A stretch of 64,000 nt of DNA, taken from positions 574,153,173 to 574,217,172 of the forward strand of contig NC_056749.1 of NCBI RefSeq assembly GCF_019279795.1, read 5' to 3'. This DNA comes from Protopterus annectens. Lineage: Eukaryota; Chordata; Ceratodontiformes; Protopteridae. The position numbers were made by a program, and so were the translations under genes. The notes beneath the pieces were generated by a model. The model searched no databases, had not been told where the DNA came from, and worked only from the letters and a program-made list of their open reading frames with translations. Positions 1 to 12,143 of the stretch are shown here, one piece after another; positions within the stretch are counted from its first letter, which is position 1; each line of letters begins with the position of its first letter.

Positions 1-312
1 TAAGTGACTACATGGCTGACTGTTAATGGAAACCACATTCAAGTAAGTAAAAGGCACCCATGTATGTGGCTAAACATCCACCAAAACCCAATCTGGATGC
101 CTGTGGCCCACGGCCACCCATACTGAAACACACCAACTCTAGGAGCTCACACCAACTGAGACAGGAAATGTTAGCCAAGTGGTTAGTTAGCACAGTAAAC
201 TGTCACTGTTTGGGTTGCTGGAGTTTAGTTATATTGGTGTTGTTTCTGTCGCAATCACTTATGTGAGAGTGCATGAGTACAAGTAGACACATATAAATAG
301 AACTGTATGTAT

Positions 313-334
313 ATGTGTGTGTGTGTGTGTGTGT

Positions 335-420
<86 letters not shown>
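313..420. repeat. Compound microsatellite (GT)n(AT)n
   Basis: A GT tract is followed by a long uninterrupted AT tract. Its twin is at 18433-18548 with different tract lengths. Open frames here encode only alternating Ile-Tyr or Val-Cys and are not genes. Confidence 0.97.
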
Positions 421-424
<4 letters not shown>

Positions 425-753
425 CCCCTTCACCAAGTGTATCGTTCAGAAACTCAAAATGCATATAGCCAAAGGCATTTGCTCAAATTTCTGAAGCTTG
501 ACTTTGTGAAAGAGAGCTGAAAAACAGAAAAGCTTAACACAAGAAACTGTTTCTGAAGGGGTGAAAGCCCCCCACATACCCGCTACTTATTTATTCCAAC
601 TACTAGATCGCACTACAGCACAGAAAGGGAAATCTCCTGTTCTGCGCTGTAGTCTGTTCCCCGTTCACATAGTTGAGCTTCCACAAAATTTGAGCATATG
701 GTCTCGACCATGTGACTTTCGAGATTATGTTCGCTCTACTTTGTGAACAGAAA

Positions 754-908
<155 letters not shown>

Positions 909-2249
909 GGAATTCCAAATTCCTGTTAAAATTATCTTGCTATGAGATAAGAGTGTCTTCTGCCTTTTAACATCAGCGAGCCTTCCTATCCGATGGGTTT
1001 CAATAGTCAAACTATGGAACTCACTTCCACCTTCTATAGGAGACACTGGCAGCAACACCACCTTCATAACAGACACTGAGAACTCATCTCCAGTCTTCCT
1101 GGCTACGTACCTGTGCTATAACCTTAGCTCTTCCCTTCTCCTTATCTGATAATGAAACTCCTACACTTTTAGCTCCTAGTGTCTGATGATACTTTATCCA
1201 TATTTACTATTATTATTATTTTTCCTTCCATCATTTTTGATACTGGAACAATGCTCAATCATATATAGGTTTCATAGGAGGGTAGTAGTCTATTTGCTGT
1301 CTGGCCTATATAAGGCTAGCCAGAAAGGTACCCTGGCTTCCGCCTCCCAATAATATTTCATTCCTGTGCCTCTCACGAGCAGAGCCACTGAAGTGATCCT
1401 TGGGGTGAATTTCCTATTTCCCACCCATATATCTGTTTATACCTCTCTCTTTGAATTCATCTGTCAACCAGCTAAATTTCTGTTTATTGTGTATCTTAAG
1501 TAGTACTGTAATAGAGCAAAGTAGATTCTGGCTTTTATGTATTTACTATATATATTTTACTGGAAACAAAACAATTAAATTGCTTCTTTTATGTATATAT
1601 TATTTATATACTACTGCAATCACTATGTTTAACACTTTTTCGAGATCTGTGTCAATTAATGTTTACTTTTTTCTGTATCTATTTTCTTGCTGGATGTTTT
1701 CTACGTGAGCATCCATTGAAAAGGGCATATTTAAGGTCCTGTCTACTATCCTGCTAAAAATATTCAATAATCATATATAACATCTAACCCATAATTAAAA
1801 TTGTCACTTCCACCGTCTAGGATGAACCCTGTTGAGCAATCTGATATTACATTATTCTGCTGAACACTAGTTAAAAGTGTATAATTATAATAATATGACA
1901 AACTTTTTTCCTCTGCAGTTGTAACAGATGGGTGTCATTTGACCTTCCGCTGGCACAAAGCTTACTAACATATATATTTGTTACCGTGAGTTAGCGTTAT
2001 GGAACCTTTATCAGTGCATACACTTTGTCAGTGCTGAGTCTCACTTCATTATCAATCATTATTAATCAATCAATTGTATACTTCTACTATTTTTTGGAAC
2101 CCCTTTCTTTTGGTGTTCTTTAATAAGTGTTTCATGTATTACTTATATCTATCCACAGACTTTGTAAAATCAGTTAATGTGTACTTTGTAAAGATGTTTG
2201 TGTAACTTCCTTTGGCGCTCTTCTCTCCTGGGCCTCCACTGAAAATGGG

Positions 2250-3190
2250 CATTTATTTATTTATTTATTTTACATTTGTTAACCAGGAAAGTCCGACTGG
2301 ATACATATCCATTTTAAGCGGAGGCCCGGGGAGAAAAGCTCCATTGTTATCAAAGCATTTAGTAACAACAACATAAAGCGTAGTTGTTTAGTTGTTTAGT
2401 AACAAATAATAATGCAGGTTACAAGATGTTTCAATGTAGCAATACAGCTATTTACAAAGTTTTAGTTAACAAATTGAGGAGAGGAAAACGCATTTTGTAA
2501 TGTGTTTAGGAAGTTATCAATAGGTAAGAGATAGAGGCCATCTGTAGGTTACTAATAGGTGAGATATAGAAAACAATTTCTTTGAAGCAATGAATTCAGA
2601 GAAGACTTTCTTTTAGTGGGGGTTTGTCTGACAGTTAATATTCAGATAGAAAGCAAGGAAGATAAGAATGAAAAGGGTATATAGGGTGGGTTCATAGGTT
2701 CATAGGTTCATAGATCAGTACTAGGCTAACTGCCCTTGTGGGCCATTTTAAGCCTAGCCAATTACCCCACGTGAGAATCGAACCCTGCACCTTGTGTTTG
2801 TAAGGTAAACACCTTAACCATTATGCCAACCTCCCACACCCCTGCCAACCTCCCACCCCCCTTTTGTTTAATGTGGTCTGAAAGAAAAGGTAGTAGAGGG
2901 AGGAGTTAGACACAACTGAGAGTTAGGATTAACAGTTAGTTATTATGTTCTTGGGTTGGTTGGGGTTTTGATAGAATTAATTAGTTAGTTACTATGTTTT
3001 TGGGTTGGTTGGGGTTTTGATGGGAGCACAACTATTTTGCTGGCACAGTGTCATTTTTGTTTAGTTTAGTCGGGTTTAGACATGGACATAGCCAGAGTTT
3101 CTGCATGTGTCTTTAGAGTTTTTTTGAATTGAGGCAAGGAGCTGTTAGAGGTTATATCTGGAGGAAGGGAGTTCCATTTTTTTACATGTA
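2250..3190 (-). mobile_element. L2-type LINE 3' end, interrupted by a SINE
   Basis: Read on the minus strand, the right part encodes a remnant of the L2 reverse transcriptase C-terminus (residues like NGTPFLQI, then SSLPQFKKTLKT after frame correction). The left part ends in ggagcttttctccccgggcc, then a short 3' UTR, then a TTTA-type tail at 2253-2272. The same 3' end recurs at 36017, 57590 and 60240, where the last copy is attached to a longer L2 C-terminus. A SINE sits inside at 2691-2838. The element is dead and 5'-truncated. Confidence 0.75.
2691..2838 (-). mobile_element. tRNA-derived SINE sharing its 3' tail with the local CR1 family
   Basis: On the minus strand the head carries an RNA polymerase III A box (TTGGCATAATGG) and a B box (GGTTCGATTCTC) at tRNA-like spacing. 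The tail begins ggctaggcttaaaatggccc, continues through agttagcctagtactgatct and ends in repeats of CTATGAAC. The CR1 elements here end in nearly the same way (ggctaggcttataaatgcct, agcctagtataaacctatga). That is the expected arrangement for a SINE mobilised by a partner LINE. The first bases of the head appear twice (2823-2870), a partial 5' duplication. Confidence 0.85.
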
Positions 3191-4779
3191 TCAGGTTGGA
3201 CATTCATGGTCAATAAATGTAAAATAAACATATAAATAAATAAAATAAATGATTTAGGCTATCGGTTAAGGAATTTCAGTTTTCAGAGAATTGCTGGAAT
3301 CCACCTCTTCTATTACTAATGATATGTTTTAGTTCTTGCTTCTTCTAATCTCATTGCTGCCCCTCAGGATGGGTCAGCACCCACAGGTCTAGCATGGAGC
3401 AGGGATCTACCTACGCGTATCCTTTAACTAATTTCTCTCAACCACTATTCAGTCAGTATATATACATATCTATCTTCAGTATTCCATCCTGTCATTACTA
3501 CATAGACATCTTGTCTCCAACTATTATTACATTATCAAAGTATTTTCACATTTTCTTTCTGAGGTCTGAGGGCCTACATTTTATCCTTTTCATGTCATGA
3601 GTGGAAGACTGCTACACTGATTGTGCTTCAAACACTTAGAGGATGTTGCTGTGTTATTCTAGCAGATCACCAAGCCCTCCTTTGTTATGGAATTCCACCT
3701 TAATCCTTTGAAATAATATAATCAACTTAAAATTCTTCCTTTGAGATTGACATTTCCCTTTATGATGGATTTACACCTACCAATGCACAATTACCTTGAC
3801 ATCAGCCAAGGCTGTCTTATTCCTTTCAGATCAGCAGTCCCTCCTTTCTTTATGGGTTTGTACTTTGTTCATCTCAGCACTAGTCTGTCTTCCACATTCT
3901 CTCACCATTTTCCCAGTGTAGTTAGAACTTCAAAAGTCTTATGCATAACACTTATGCTAATTAAACTATAGCTCTCACTGTTTGACCGTAGTGTCATAGG
4001 ACTGAGTGAGTCTTATGTGATTCTGATCAACAAAGAAAACTTCATGGAGTAGGCACTGGCTTACACATGAGAATGTGACAGGCAGTCAAATGATCCTGCG
4101 TCCATGCATGCGTCAATGGGCATGCCTTCGTTGAAGGTTGAGCATCGAGCTGGCACCTCGGCATTTCGTAAAAATCTACTGCCAATGATTAGTGGACCAG
4201 AGTTCCGCTGTGGTGACCCCTTACCAGTAAAAACCGAAAGCCATATATACAAATAACAACTTGTAATACAATATAAAATACTCATTTACAAACAGAGAGA
4301 AATACAAACTTAAACCTTTTCTAAAAGGAAGACCTTATAGTCATTAATATCCATATATATACAGCAAACAAGTCAATATAACTTGTATATGCTATTTCCA
4401 TACATGCACACTTAGTTAAACATTTATTGTAAATATATATATGTGTATGTTTAATAATTTTATTATCTTTATACACCATTCAAGTTATGAACTCAATTTT
4501 GTCACATATGATAGTGCTAAACATGTGACACCATTTTTTAGTTTGCTCATATAACTTGCAGGTTATTTTATATTACTACTGCTATTTATTATCATTTTAA
4601 AGTGTCTATAATTTTAGTAGATATGTCGTGTATAAATATTTTGTATTCACTATATATACAGTCATAAGATATAGTCTTTTATATAAGCTACTAACATAGC
4701 AATATACCTTTAACAAGGGATGACTGTGATAGAGTTTGAATCATTTTAATTGTTTTCATTATTCAATTAACCATGAGTA

Positions 4780-5560
4780 TATAAGAACACACTTTTTAGA
4801 TGTATTTTAAGTCTGAAGAAGCGTTGTTAAAACATGAAAGCGCTTACTCCTTCCTACAGCTGTTCGTTTGATGTTTTAATTTTCTATTAAAGCCTGAAGA
4901 ATCATCGTGGTGTGCCTCTTTTGTGCTTTTGAATACATTATTAATATTAAACTAAACCGACTGTAATATAATGTAATATGAAAAATATATGGCAATTGCC
5001 ATATGTTGGGCACTGATGAGGTAGTTTGTGCAATAGTAAGGCAAACCTAATTTTGTTTATAAAATCTGGAAATCATTGAAACAGATGCTCTATTATACAG
5101 ATGGGCTAATACATAGATCTATCATGAATTATGGGACAAGAAAATGTAATACTTGTTTGTTCGGTCGATATATAGACAGATAATGTGTTTGTCTATCCAT
5201 CGGTGGGAAACCCTTTAAGTTTAAGAGCCTCAGGTAATTGTGAAAATATAAATGTGATATACCTAGCTTACTGTGCATGCTGTGGCGCTTTTTATGTTGG
5301 TAAGACCAATAGATGGCTGAGTATTTTTGACCATCTCTACTGATTTAGGAAACAAACGGAACATACATTACTGGGCAAACACTTGCTACAACAAGGGGAG
5401 AAATCTCTATTTCTTTTTTTTCTATTACTGACTATGTTACTGAGACTATGAGATTAGCTGACTTAAACAATAGGACTGAACAAAGGTAGTTGAGATGGAT
5501 TTTTATGTTGGCATGCCAAAAATTACCTGGGTTTAATGATTATGTATCCCTGAAACCTGG
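4780..5560 (+). mobile_element. Penelope-like element fragment with GIY-YIG domain
   Basis: Around 5130-5340 the plus strand encodes GTRKCNTC, then ASGNCENINVIYLAYC and AFYVGKTNR after minor frame changes. These are the cysteine linker and the GIY-YIG nuclease core of Penelope-like retroelements, which use that domain to nick target DNA. Later residues (LLGKHLLQQGEK) also fit the domain. No reverse transcriptase is present. A CTGAAGAAG...GAAAGCG motif lies upstream at 4813-4845, similar to one next to the other Penelope element at 63040. Frames are broken; this is a dead copy. Confidence 0.75.
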
Positions 5561-5624
5561 TTTGAAAGGTAGGAAGAAAGCTGGTTAATATTTAATACAA
5601 GTTATACACTAAGTTATATCAATA

Positions 5625-6315
5625 ATTATATTTGATAGTCACATCGTCACAGTAGTCAGGAAGTCCTTCTACATGGCAAACCTCATAATAAAAGTGTTCT
5701 CACACAGGAAAAAAGAGGTAATTGTTCCCCTCTACTCAACATGCATTAGACCCATTATAGAGTACAATGCCCTTTGTGTTATGTACCTCACAAGACATCT
5801 ACAACAACTGGAGAGGCCACAGAAATACCTCACAAAAAGGATTACTGGGCTTAAACAGATGCCCTCATGAGACCATCTCAAAAAACCCAGCTTTACTCCA
5901 TCGCATATCGCCTACTCAGAGGCGATCTCTGCCTAACATACAAAGCTATGTCAAACCCAGAGCTGTGGACATGCTCCACTGAAAGAAATTCCAATCCCTC
6001 AGAGAGAGCTACACACTGTAGGGACCTAAACCTTGTCACTACAATAAACAGAACATGCGGGAGGCATAGATTCCTGTACCATAGACTTTGCATACTGTGG
6101 AACAGACTAACTATCTATGTCAAACAGAGCTCCTCATTAGCACTCTTCAATAAAATCTTGATGATAGGATGGGTAATAGGAAATTCACCACCAGGGATCA
6201 CTTCTGTGGCTCTGCTCGACAGGGCCACAGGAAAATAATTAACTTGGCTGGCAAAAGGCAGGGTACCGTTTAGGCTAGGCTTTTATAGGCCCTAGGGCCA
6301 ATAGCCTAGTACCTA

Positions 6316-6318
<3 letters not shown>
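5625..6318 (+). mobile_element. CR1-family LINE 3' end (RT C-terminus)
   Basis: Encodes the C-terminal region of a CR1-type reverse transcriptase: EVIVPLYSTCIRPIIEYN, then YLTRHLQQLERPQKYLTKRI, then LLRGDLCLTYKAMSNPEL, all known from the better copy at 32039-32515. The 3' UTR ends ggctaggcttttataggccc, then aatagcctagtacctaccta, and runs directly into an AT microsatellite. The reading frame changes near 5867. It is a 5'-truncated dead copy abutting the Penelope fragment. Confidence 0.85.

Positions 6319-6373
<55 letters not shown>
6319..6373. repeat. (AT)n microsatellite
   Basis: An uninterrupted AT tract directly after the CR1 3' terminus, probably seeded by the element tail (ctacctatatat). 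The twin is at 24440-24493. Confidence 0.95.
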
Positions 6374-6379
<6 letters not shown>

Positions 6380-7099
6380 ATAACATCATTCTATCAAAGG
6401 ACATTGTAAGCCTATTCACCTTGACCTCTTATTCACAGCTAATCGTGTAATCCTAAATTAATACTGTATCGGTAATGGTCAAAAACCTAATCTGCAGTTA
6501 GTGATGACTACCCATGTCCATGAGGGTTGTGGCTACACAGATTCCTACTGAGCAGTATTAGTGATGTGCCTTGCTTCACATGAATGAATAGCCTGTTTCG
6601 AAGATGTGGGATGTGCTAGGAGATAAATATGCCCCTTTCCTATATGTCATGTTTAACTTGCAGGACATATTTAATTCCCTCAACAGCTAGCCAATGTCAT
6701 TTACGGATATGCATTAAGTTCATTAGGTTTGGCTCGTGGTTTACTCTGTAGGCCAGGCTTCCATTTCCCAAGAAGTTTATACAATAGGCAGTATAGTGAA
6801 AGGGGTTTTAGTCATTTCATGTAAGGAACAGGCTGCAGGCCTGTGATGTCCTTGGTTAGAAACCTGTAACGCCGATATAATTTCTATAGAGGCTTAGTAT
6901 GGTAGATAATGAAGATAGGGCATTACAGACTATTATGGGGCTGATAAGTCCTCATTATATAGGGGTTATAACATCTTGAGCTCTCGAGGTAATGCATTTA
7001 CTAATGAAGTCAGCTATGTGCACCACTTCAAAGCTAATTAGGATTTTGTCATTGAATTGATAATGTGAAGGAATATTGTTTTCCCAGAACTCAGTGGTC

Positions 7100-7600
7100 A
7101 TGCATGTCTTCTTTCAGTTAGATACAGTGATGACTACAGCAGTTGCTGGTCTGTTTCAGACTGTGCTGGAGTATACTGAGAGCGTTGTTGGATTTAATTT
7201 TTTTCACTTCATTTATAGTTATCTGCAAAGAGGGTCTGCCACAACACTTTAGTTTTGAATTGGACTTCAAAATATTTACATCATGAGTAGGGGGTACATC
7301 ATTGACCCCTGTGGATTCTGGATGATAACAGGTCTGTTGGTTCATGTGCAGTCACCCAACTTGATAGTCTGCATCCAGATGGTCAGCTAGTATGCAACCC
7401 AGTCTTACAACAAAAGGGCTCTACATTCAGTTTGATAAGGTTATCGGTAAGGCCTGAATGTGGGATTGTGTGAAAAGCTTTTGCAAATTGAAAGTATGCT
7501 GTGTGATATATACAGATAAAAGAAATAATCTGTCTAAATGAAAGCTTCGATCCACAAAGGTTAACCCACATTGCTCCCATGACCCGTGGCTAATTCAGAT
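7100..7600 (-). mobile_element. CR1-family LINE fragment, minus strand (RT palm)
   Basis: The minus strand at 7500-7390 reads FAKAFHTIPHSGLTDNLIKL, matching the CR1 reverse transcriptase segment AKAFNTIPQSGLIDKLTKI at 40890. Further 3' (7240-7120), NNALSILQHSLKQT aligns with NNVHILLYGLSETDAW downstream of the palm. The order is therefore correct for one minus-strand CR1 copy. It has lost both ends and the frame, and is the only CR1 copy I see in reverse orientation in the unit. Confidence 0.65.
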
Positions 7601-7885
7601 ACAGCAGCTCCACAATCACAACGGTCAGCAGAAAAGGACATACACAAAGGTACCATGTGCAATACATTCAGGTCATGGCAAAACCTATACATATATCTCA
7701 CAGAGCTGTTATTCCATCATTTGAAACTGCTGTGGAAGGTGATGATGTAGTGCATTTATCTATATCATTTGTCCACATATGAGTTTCAGTTTCATGGTAT
7801 TCCTCATTTTTAATTCTGTGGATGAGGATATTGATGTTGGCATTGGAAAATTGCTATACTAACTGTGCTTACAACACTTTCATGA

Positions 7886-7914
<29 letters not shown>
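7886..7914. repeat. (GT)n microsatellite
   Basis: A short perfect GT tract in unrecognised sequence; its twin is at 26007-26035. Confidence 0.95.
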
Positions 7915-7916
<2 letters not shown>

Positions 7917-8269
7917 AGGTCTACAAATCACTTCTACCTTTTTTTAAAGCACTTCAAGCATCTTGCCCTGAGCAGTTAACTGTACATCAGGGCAAGTGTA
8001 GTTTTGACCTTTCACCTCACATAGACAAACAGTAAAGACATGTCTAGTTAGTATGTAATCATGGGCGGTCGGAATATAGCTCAGAGACACCATCCATTTT
8101 GACTAGTTCACATTAACAGGGTTATTTCTACCATTATGTATGTCCCACATGTGTGCTTGTTGTGTGTTGATTACAGCTACTTATAGGATGGTATGAACAG
8201 CATTGCTGCACCACCCACCATGAGTTGGTACTATCAAATAAGCCTACTTCTACCCCAATAGAGTGTCTA

Positions 8270-9640
8270 AAATACAGGTCGTAAATGCCACTCTCAAAGG
8301 GCCAAAAAACAGCATCTATGGGACCTGATCACATCACAGGCTGCGTCCTAGACGACCTACAACAAAAATTTGTCAACATCAATGGGGACTCTCTTCAATT
8401 ATAGTCTATGTACTGGCTTTGGCACTGCTGAACGGAATACGTCCACCTTGATTTACTTTATTCAAAGGTGTTGCTCCCTCTGTCCATGGTAACTGAATAC
8501 GTATTAGCCTGACTATGCTTATATCCAAGGCCATGCAGCAAAACATCATTAACTATATCTGGTTGATAAGGTTCTTGTTCAAATACTTGTCCCTCCACAG
8601 TATGTATTGGTCAGTGGGAGAACATGCCTGTTATACATATATTCGTAATGGGGGAATACACAGGCAGCAGCAGACCTGTAACCTTTAGTGTCCCACAGGT
8701 ATTAGTGAATGCATGCTATGAAAAATAACTGTGCCTGTCAAAGTTTGCTCATGACTGCAAAATGTAAGCAGTTTTAGAATCTGTAAATGATGTAAACATG
8801 CTACAAGAGGGGCGGACACAAAACAGTGACTGGTGCCAAATAATGTATCATCAGCACCTTTGGTAAGAGCAAAGTTCCTGTTAACTACCGCATCAACAGC
8901 CACAGTACACACAAAGTGTTGAGAGACCTGGGCACACGGGTTTACAGCAAGCCCTTCTTCTCATCACCATTTTTCCGTAAACAGTCCATGTAACATTGCT
9001 CATCACATTTGTAAGGGAACACCTACTAAAAAAAAGATATAACCACCTATACACTTCGCTCAGCATGCCAGTCATTGAGTGCAATATCCATTATGGTATG
9101 TACCTTTCTACGCTGCTTGAGTAATTGTAGAAACCACCAAGGTTACTGACTAAGAAAAATCTAGGTCTTCCACATCAATCCCATTTGTATTATGTAAAAT
9201 TACTGTCCCTTGATTATGTTTCTTACAAGACTGTCCCAAGGTGAATTCGCTCGTGCCTAAATGGCAACCTATGACCCTGCTTTTCTGAAAATGCTCATAT
9301 CTGCAAGTGAAACTATACACGGGTTACTCAATTGAAAGGCCATAACCTGTTATTTTCCAGGAAAAGAATATCATGGAGGAGAAGATATGTGTCCCACAGG
9401 TTAGCACACCATTGTAACAGACTCCCACCTATGGTCAAGCAAAGCATTTCATAAGCCTGCTAAAATGAAAGGAGAGGGATTGCAAGGGTAACCATAAATT
9501 CAGAATGGGAGTTTCATCAGTGAATGTCCTAGGCATGGGCATTTAATGCTCCTTTTGGAACCCAGGCTTCAATGCGGCTACCCTTGTAAGGGCAGTGTAT
9601 CCTATGACAGGTATGTATGCTAAGGCATACATTCATACCG
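8270..9640 (+). mobile_element. Strongly decayed CR1-family LINE
   Basis: Near 8305 the plus strand encodes KTASMGPDHITGCVLDDL, matching the NTASMGPDNITG region of CR1 ORF2 at 37575. Later pieces resemble the motifs before the C-terminal domain. The 3' end near 9560-9640 carries a diverged tail (acccaggcttcaatgcggct, cttgtaagggcagtgta). The same older tail type is seen at 17970-18060, including the following tatgctaaggcatacatt. It is much more mutated than the CR1 copies at 11560-16200, so it is probably an older subfamily. Confidence 0.6.
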
Positions 9641-9688
9641 AGCATAAGTGTTACAAACTATCTGTATATGTATGTGGGCATGGGTGTG

Positions 9689-9691
<3 letters not shown>

Positions 9692-9729
<38 letters not shown>

Positions 9730-9790
9730 AGATATACATCTACATATATATATATATATATATATGTGTGTATATATATGTATTTATACT
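9692..9790. repeat. (AT)n microsatellite with interruptions
   Basis: Two AT tracts separated by a short non-repetitive stretch, with TGTG interruptions at the right. The twin is at 27813-27912. It starts about 50 bases after the decayed CR1 tail. Confidence 0.93.
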
Positions 9791-10049
9791 GGTGTGTGTA
9801 CATTTGTGCGTGTTTCAGCGTGTGATCGTTTCTTAGTGTTTGACTGCATGTCATATCTCAGCAATACAGTGGTTCACTTCCTGTAATAGTTTATCTCAAC
9901 TAAAATTGAAGTATGCATACCTATATGTCATCTACCCCTTACTTACAAGTGTGAATTCAACCTTAGGTGATGACTCATGCAAAGGAATCTGCCGTTATAA
10001 AATGGTATACAACACCAAATACAACAGTATGAATACAATAACATGACAG

Positions 10050-10930
10050 TGTTTTTTTTTTGTCTATAGCTGTAATGGATGTCACTTGCCCTTCCTGTGA
10101 TATAAACCTTAGTACCATATATAGTTGTTCCCCTGACTTAGCTTTGTGTTCACTTTAACAGCAAATGTACTTTGTGGATACTGAGTCTCATATCATTACA
10201 TATGCAATCAATATTAATATTTCAATTTGCACAGATGCTACCACAGCCACCCACTTCTACTGTAGTCCAACAGATTAGTTAATGGTCTTCATTACTGTCA
10301 TCCCATTGCTGGGGTCCATCTCCGGATATCCATTAACTATTTCCTCTCAACCACTTTTTAAGCACTGTTTTGGTTAACTTCTTTCCAGTCTTGCATACTC
10401 TCAGTAATAAGTAGTCTTTGTCTCCACATCTCATCACATTATCAAAGTATTCCTACATTTGCTTGCTGTGGTGTGAGGGCTGAGAGTTTATCCCTTTGAA
10501 GTCAGCATTGGAAACCTACTACACTAGTTGTGAATCAAACACTTGGAGGATATTTTTGTGGAATTGATGTAGGTCACCTCACCCCCTTTGTTATGGAATT
10601 GCAACTTAAACCTTTGAACAATTAAGCTGACATCAAAGTAAATGTATTTAGTTCGTTTGAGCTTGCCTGTCCCTTCTTTGTTATGGAATTCCAACTTCTA
10701 AACATTCAGCTTGACACAAGCCAAGGCTGTCTTCTTCCTTTCACACCTTCAAACTCTCCATTGTTATGTGTTTCTACTTTGTTCCACCTTTCATCAGGCG
10801 AGTCTGTCTTCCGCCTTTAATCACCATTCCCTCATAGTGCAGGCATATCTACCAAATGTGCTATGCATAAACCTAATGCGTGCTGCAGTTTAGCTATGAC
10901 TGTTTGAAATCACTGTATATATTGTCATAT
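10050..10930 (+). repeat. Old unnamed repeat, member B
   Basis: Diverged relative of 1900-4000 without the L2 and SINE insertion. The order of shared anchors is conserved: actgagtctcat near 10180, cctctcaaccact near 10343, acattatcaaagtatt near 10436, ctttgttatggaatt near 10586 and 10677, agccaaggctgtctt near 10719. No coding capacity or terminal repeats were recognised. Confidence 0.6.
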
Positions 10931-11065
10931 GGCTAGTTTAGTCAATTTTACCTGTCTCTGATCAAATGTGATGACAGCTTGTCCTTCATCCATTTGTTAC
11001 TTTATAATTTCCCACTTGTCATTTTGAAATTCCATTTTCATAGGAGATTACTACAATCATAAACA

Positions 11066-11069
11066 CACA

Positions 11070-11108
<39 letters not shown>

Positions 11109-11125
11109 ACACAATAACACACACA
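11066..11125. repeat. (AC)n microsatellite
   Basis: An imperfect AC tract with GACAC interruptions. The second copy (29188-29262) has a different internal pattern, including acaaacac and actcatac, so this tract evolves quickly between the copies. Confidence 0.93.
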
Positions 11126-11385
11126 CAAACACCTATTCATGGATCTCATGCAACTGTAGTAAAAGTTGAAGAAGTCTAAACTAAAATCTTGCATACATAA
11201 AAGAAGACATCACTCTGTATAGTTCAATAAATATACTGTAGGGAGGGGTATTTTGGTCTGATTATTATCCTTTGGTTCAAGATTCGCGTTTGTGTAATTT
11301 CGGTATGTAGGGGTTTCAGGTTTATAGTGTTGAGCTTTTGTAAAAAGGTATTTCAAAGGTTCTAGATTATGTAGTGAACCTATAC

Positions 11386-11389
<4 letters not shown>

Positions 11390-11422
<33 letters not shown>

Positions 11423-11471
11423 AGACTGTCTCTATTACATTTATATATATATATATATATCTACACACACA
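11390..11471. repeat. Paired (AT)n microsatellites
   Basis: Two AT tracts flank a 25-base unique segment (ctcagactgtctctattaca). The twin is at 29512-29598. Confidence 0.93.
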
Positions 11472-11559
11472 CATCTGTATACATGTCACTGGTTGCATAG
11501 TGAAAATCAGTATGGAACTCAGTCTGTAGCTGGATATATCACTTTCCAGTAATTTATGT

Positions 11560-12143
11560 GTAGGTAATCTGTGTGTGCTGTAACAGAGATCTGGTTGAAT
11601 GGAGCCGAAAGCACCCCTGCACTATCAGAACACAACTCATTCAACACCTTTCGTCCCCAGAACTTGGACAGAAGCATGAAAAGCGGTGGTGTTTCCATTT
11701 TCATAAAGGATGAGCACACCTACAGACTGGTAGCCCTAAATGAGGCATCAGAGATACTTCAGGTGCAGCTAACATTGGGTAAGACATTGATTCCGGTTGT
11801 AGCCTGCTATACATCCACAAACATGAACCAAGAATCACACTTCACATTCCTAAACACTTTGGAGAATATTAGGGTCAAACCTAACAATCTCATACTGGGT
11901 GACTTCAACTACCCCTCCATTAACTGGGAAAACTACTCAGGTAACCCCAAGTTACCATATAGGTGGCAATCCACTAAGCACAGAAGAGGTTATCAGGGAC
12001 CTTTCTTTTGACACTCACGTTGCTAAAGTGGTTAGAAAGACCTTCTACATTGCCCACCTGATCATGAAGGGATTCACATCCAGATCTAGTGAGGTCATTG
12101 TTCCCCTGTACCCTTCACTTATCAGACCAATGATCGAGTACAA
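11560..12143 (+). mobile_element. CR1-family LINE, 5' portion of a split copy (endonuclease joined to RT C-terminus)
   Basis: The open frame 11571-12011 encodes the apurinic-type endonuclease of CR1 ORF2: CAVTEIWLNGAESTPALSEH, GGVSIFIKDEHTYRL, and LILGDFNYPSINWENY with the GDFN motif. Near 11960 the coding jumps, with a frame change, to VIRDLSFDTHVAKVV and EVIVPLYPSLIRPMIEYK, which normally lie after the reverse transcriptase palm. The catalytic palm is thus deleted. The copy is then split at 12143 by a nonautonomous DNA transposon and resumes at 13902. Confidence 0.85.

Larger units (their letters stand above)
1900..4000 (+). repeat. Old unnamed repeat, member A (interrupted)
   Basis: Blocks here resemble 10050-10930 at clearly lower identity than the large duplication. 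Shared anchors are gctgagtctca near 2032, ctctcaaccact near 3434, acattatcaaagtatt near 3530, cctttgttatggaatt near 3680 and agccaaggctgtctt near 3805. Member A carries an extra block of about 1 kb, the L2 3' end plus SINE at 2250-3190, that member B lacks. The element is therefore older than the L2 insertion. I see no protein or termini and cannot assign a class. Confidence 0.6.

Noticed and set aside
2691-2838. A functional tRNA gene
   Set aside because: A and B boxes are present, but the sequence continues into a CR1-like 3' tail with CTATGAAC repeats and is an interspersed SINE; no cloverleaf with a clear anticodon arm was seen.
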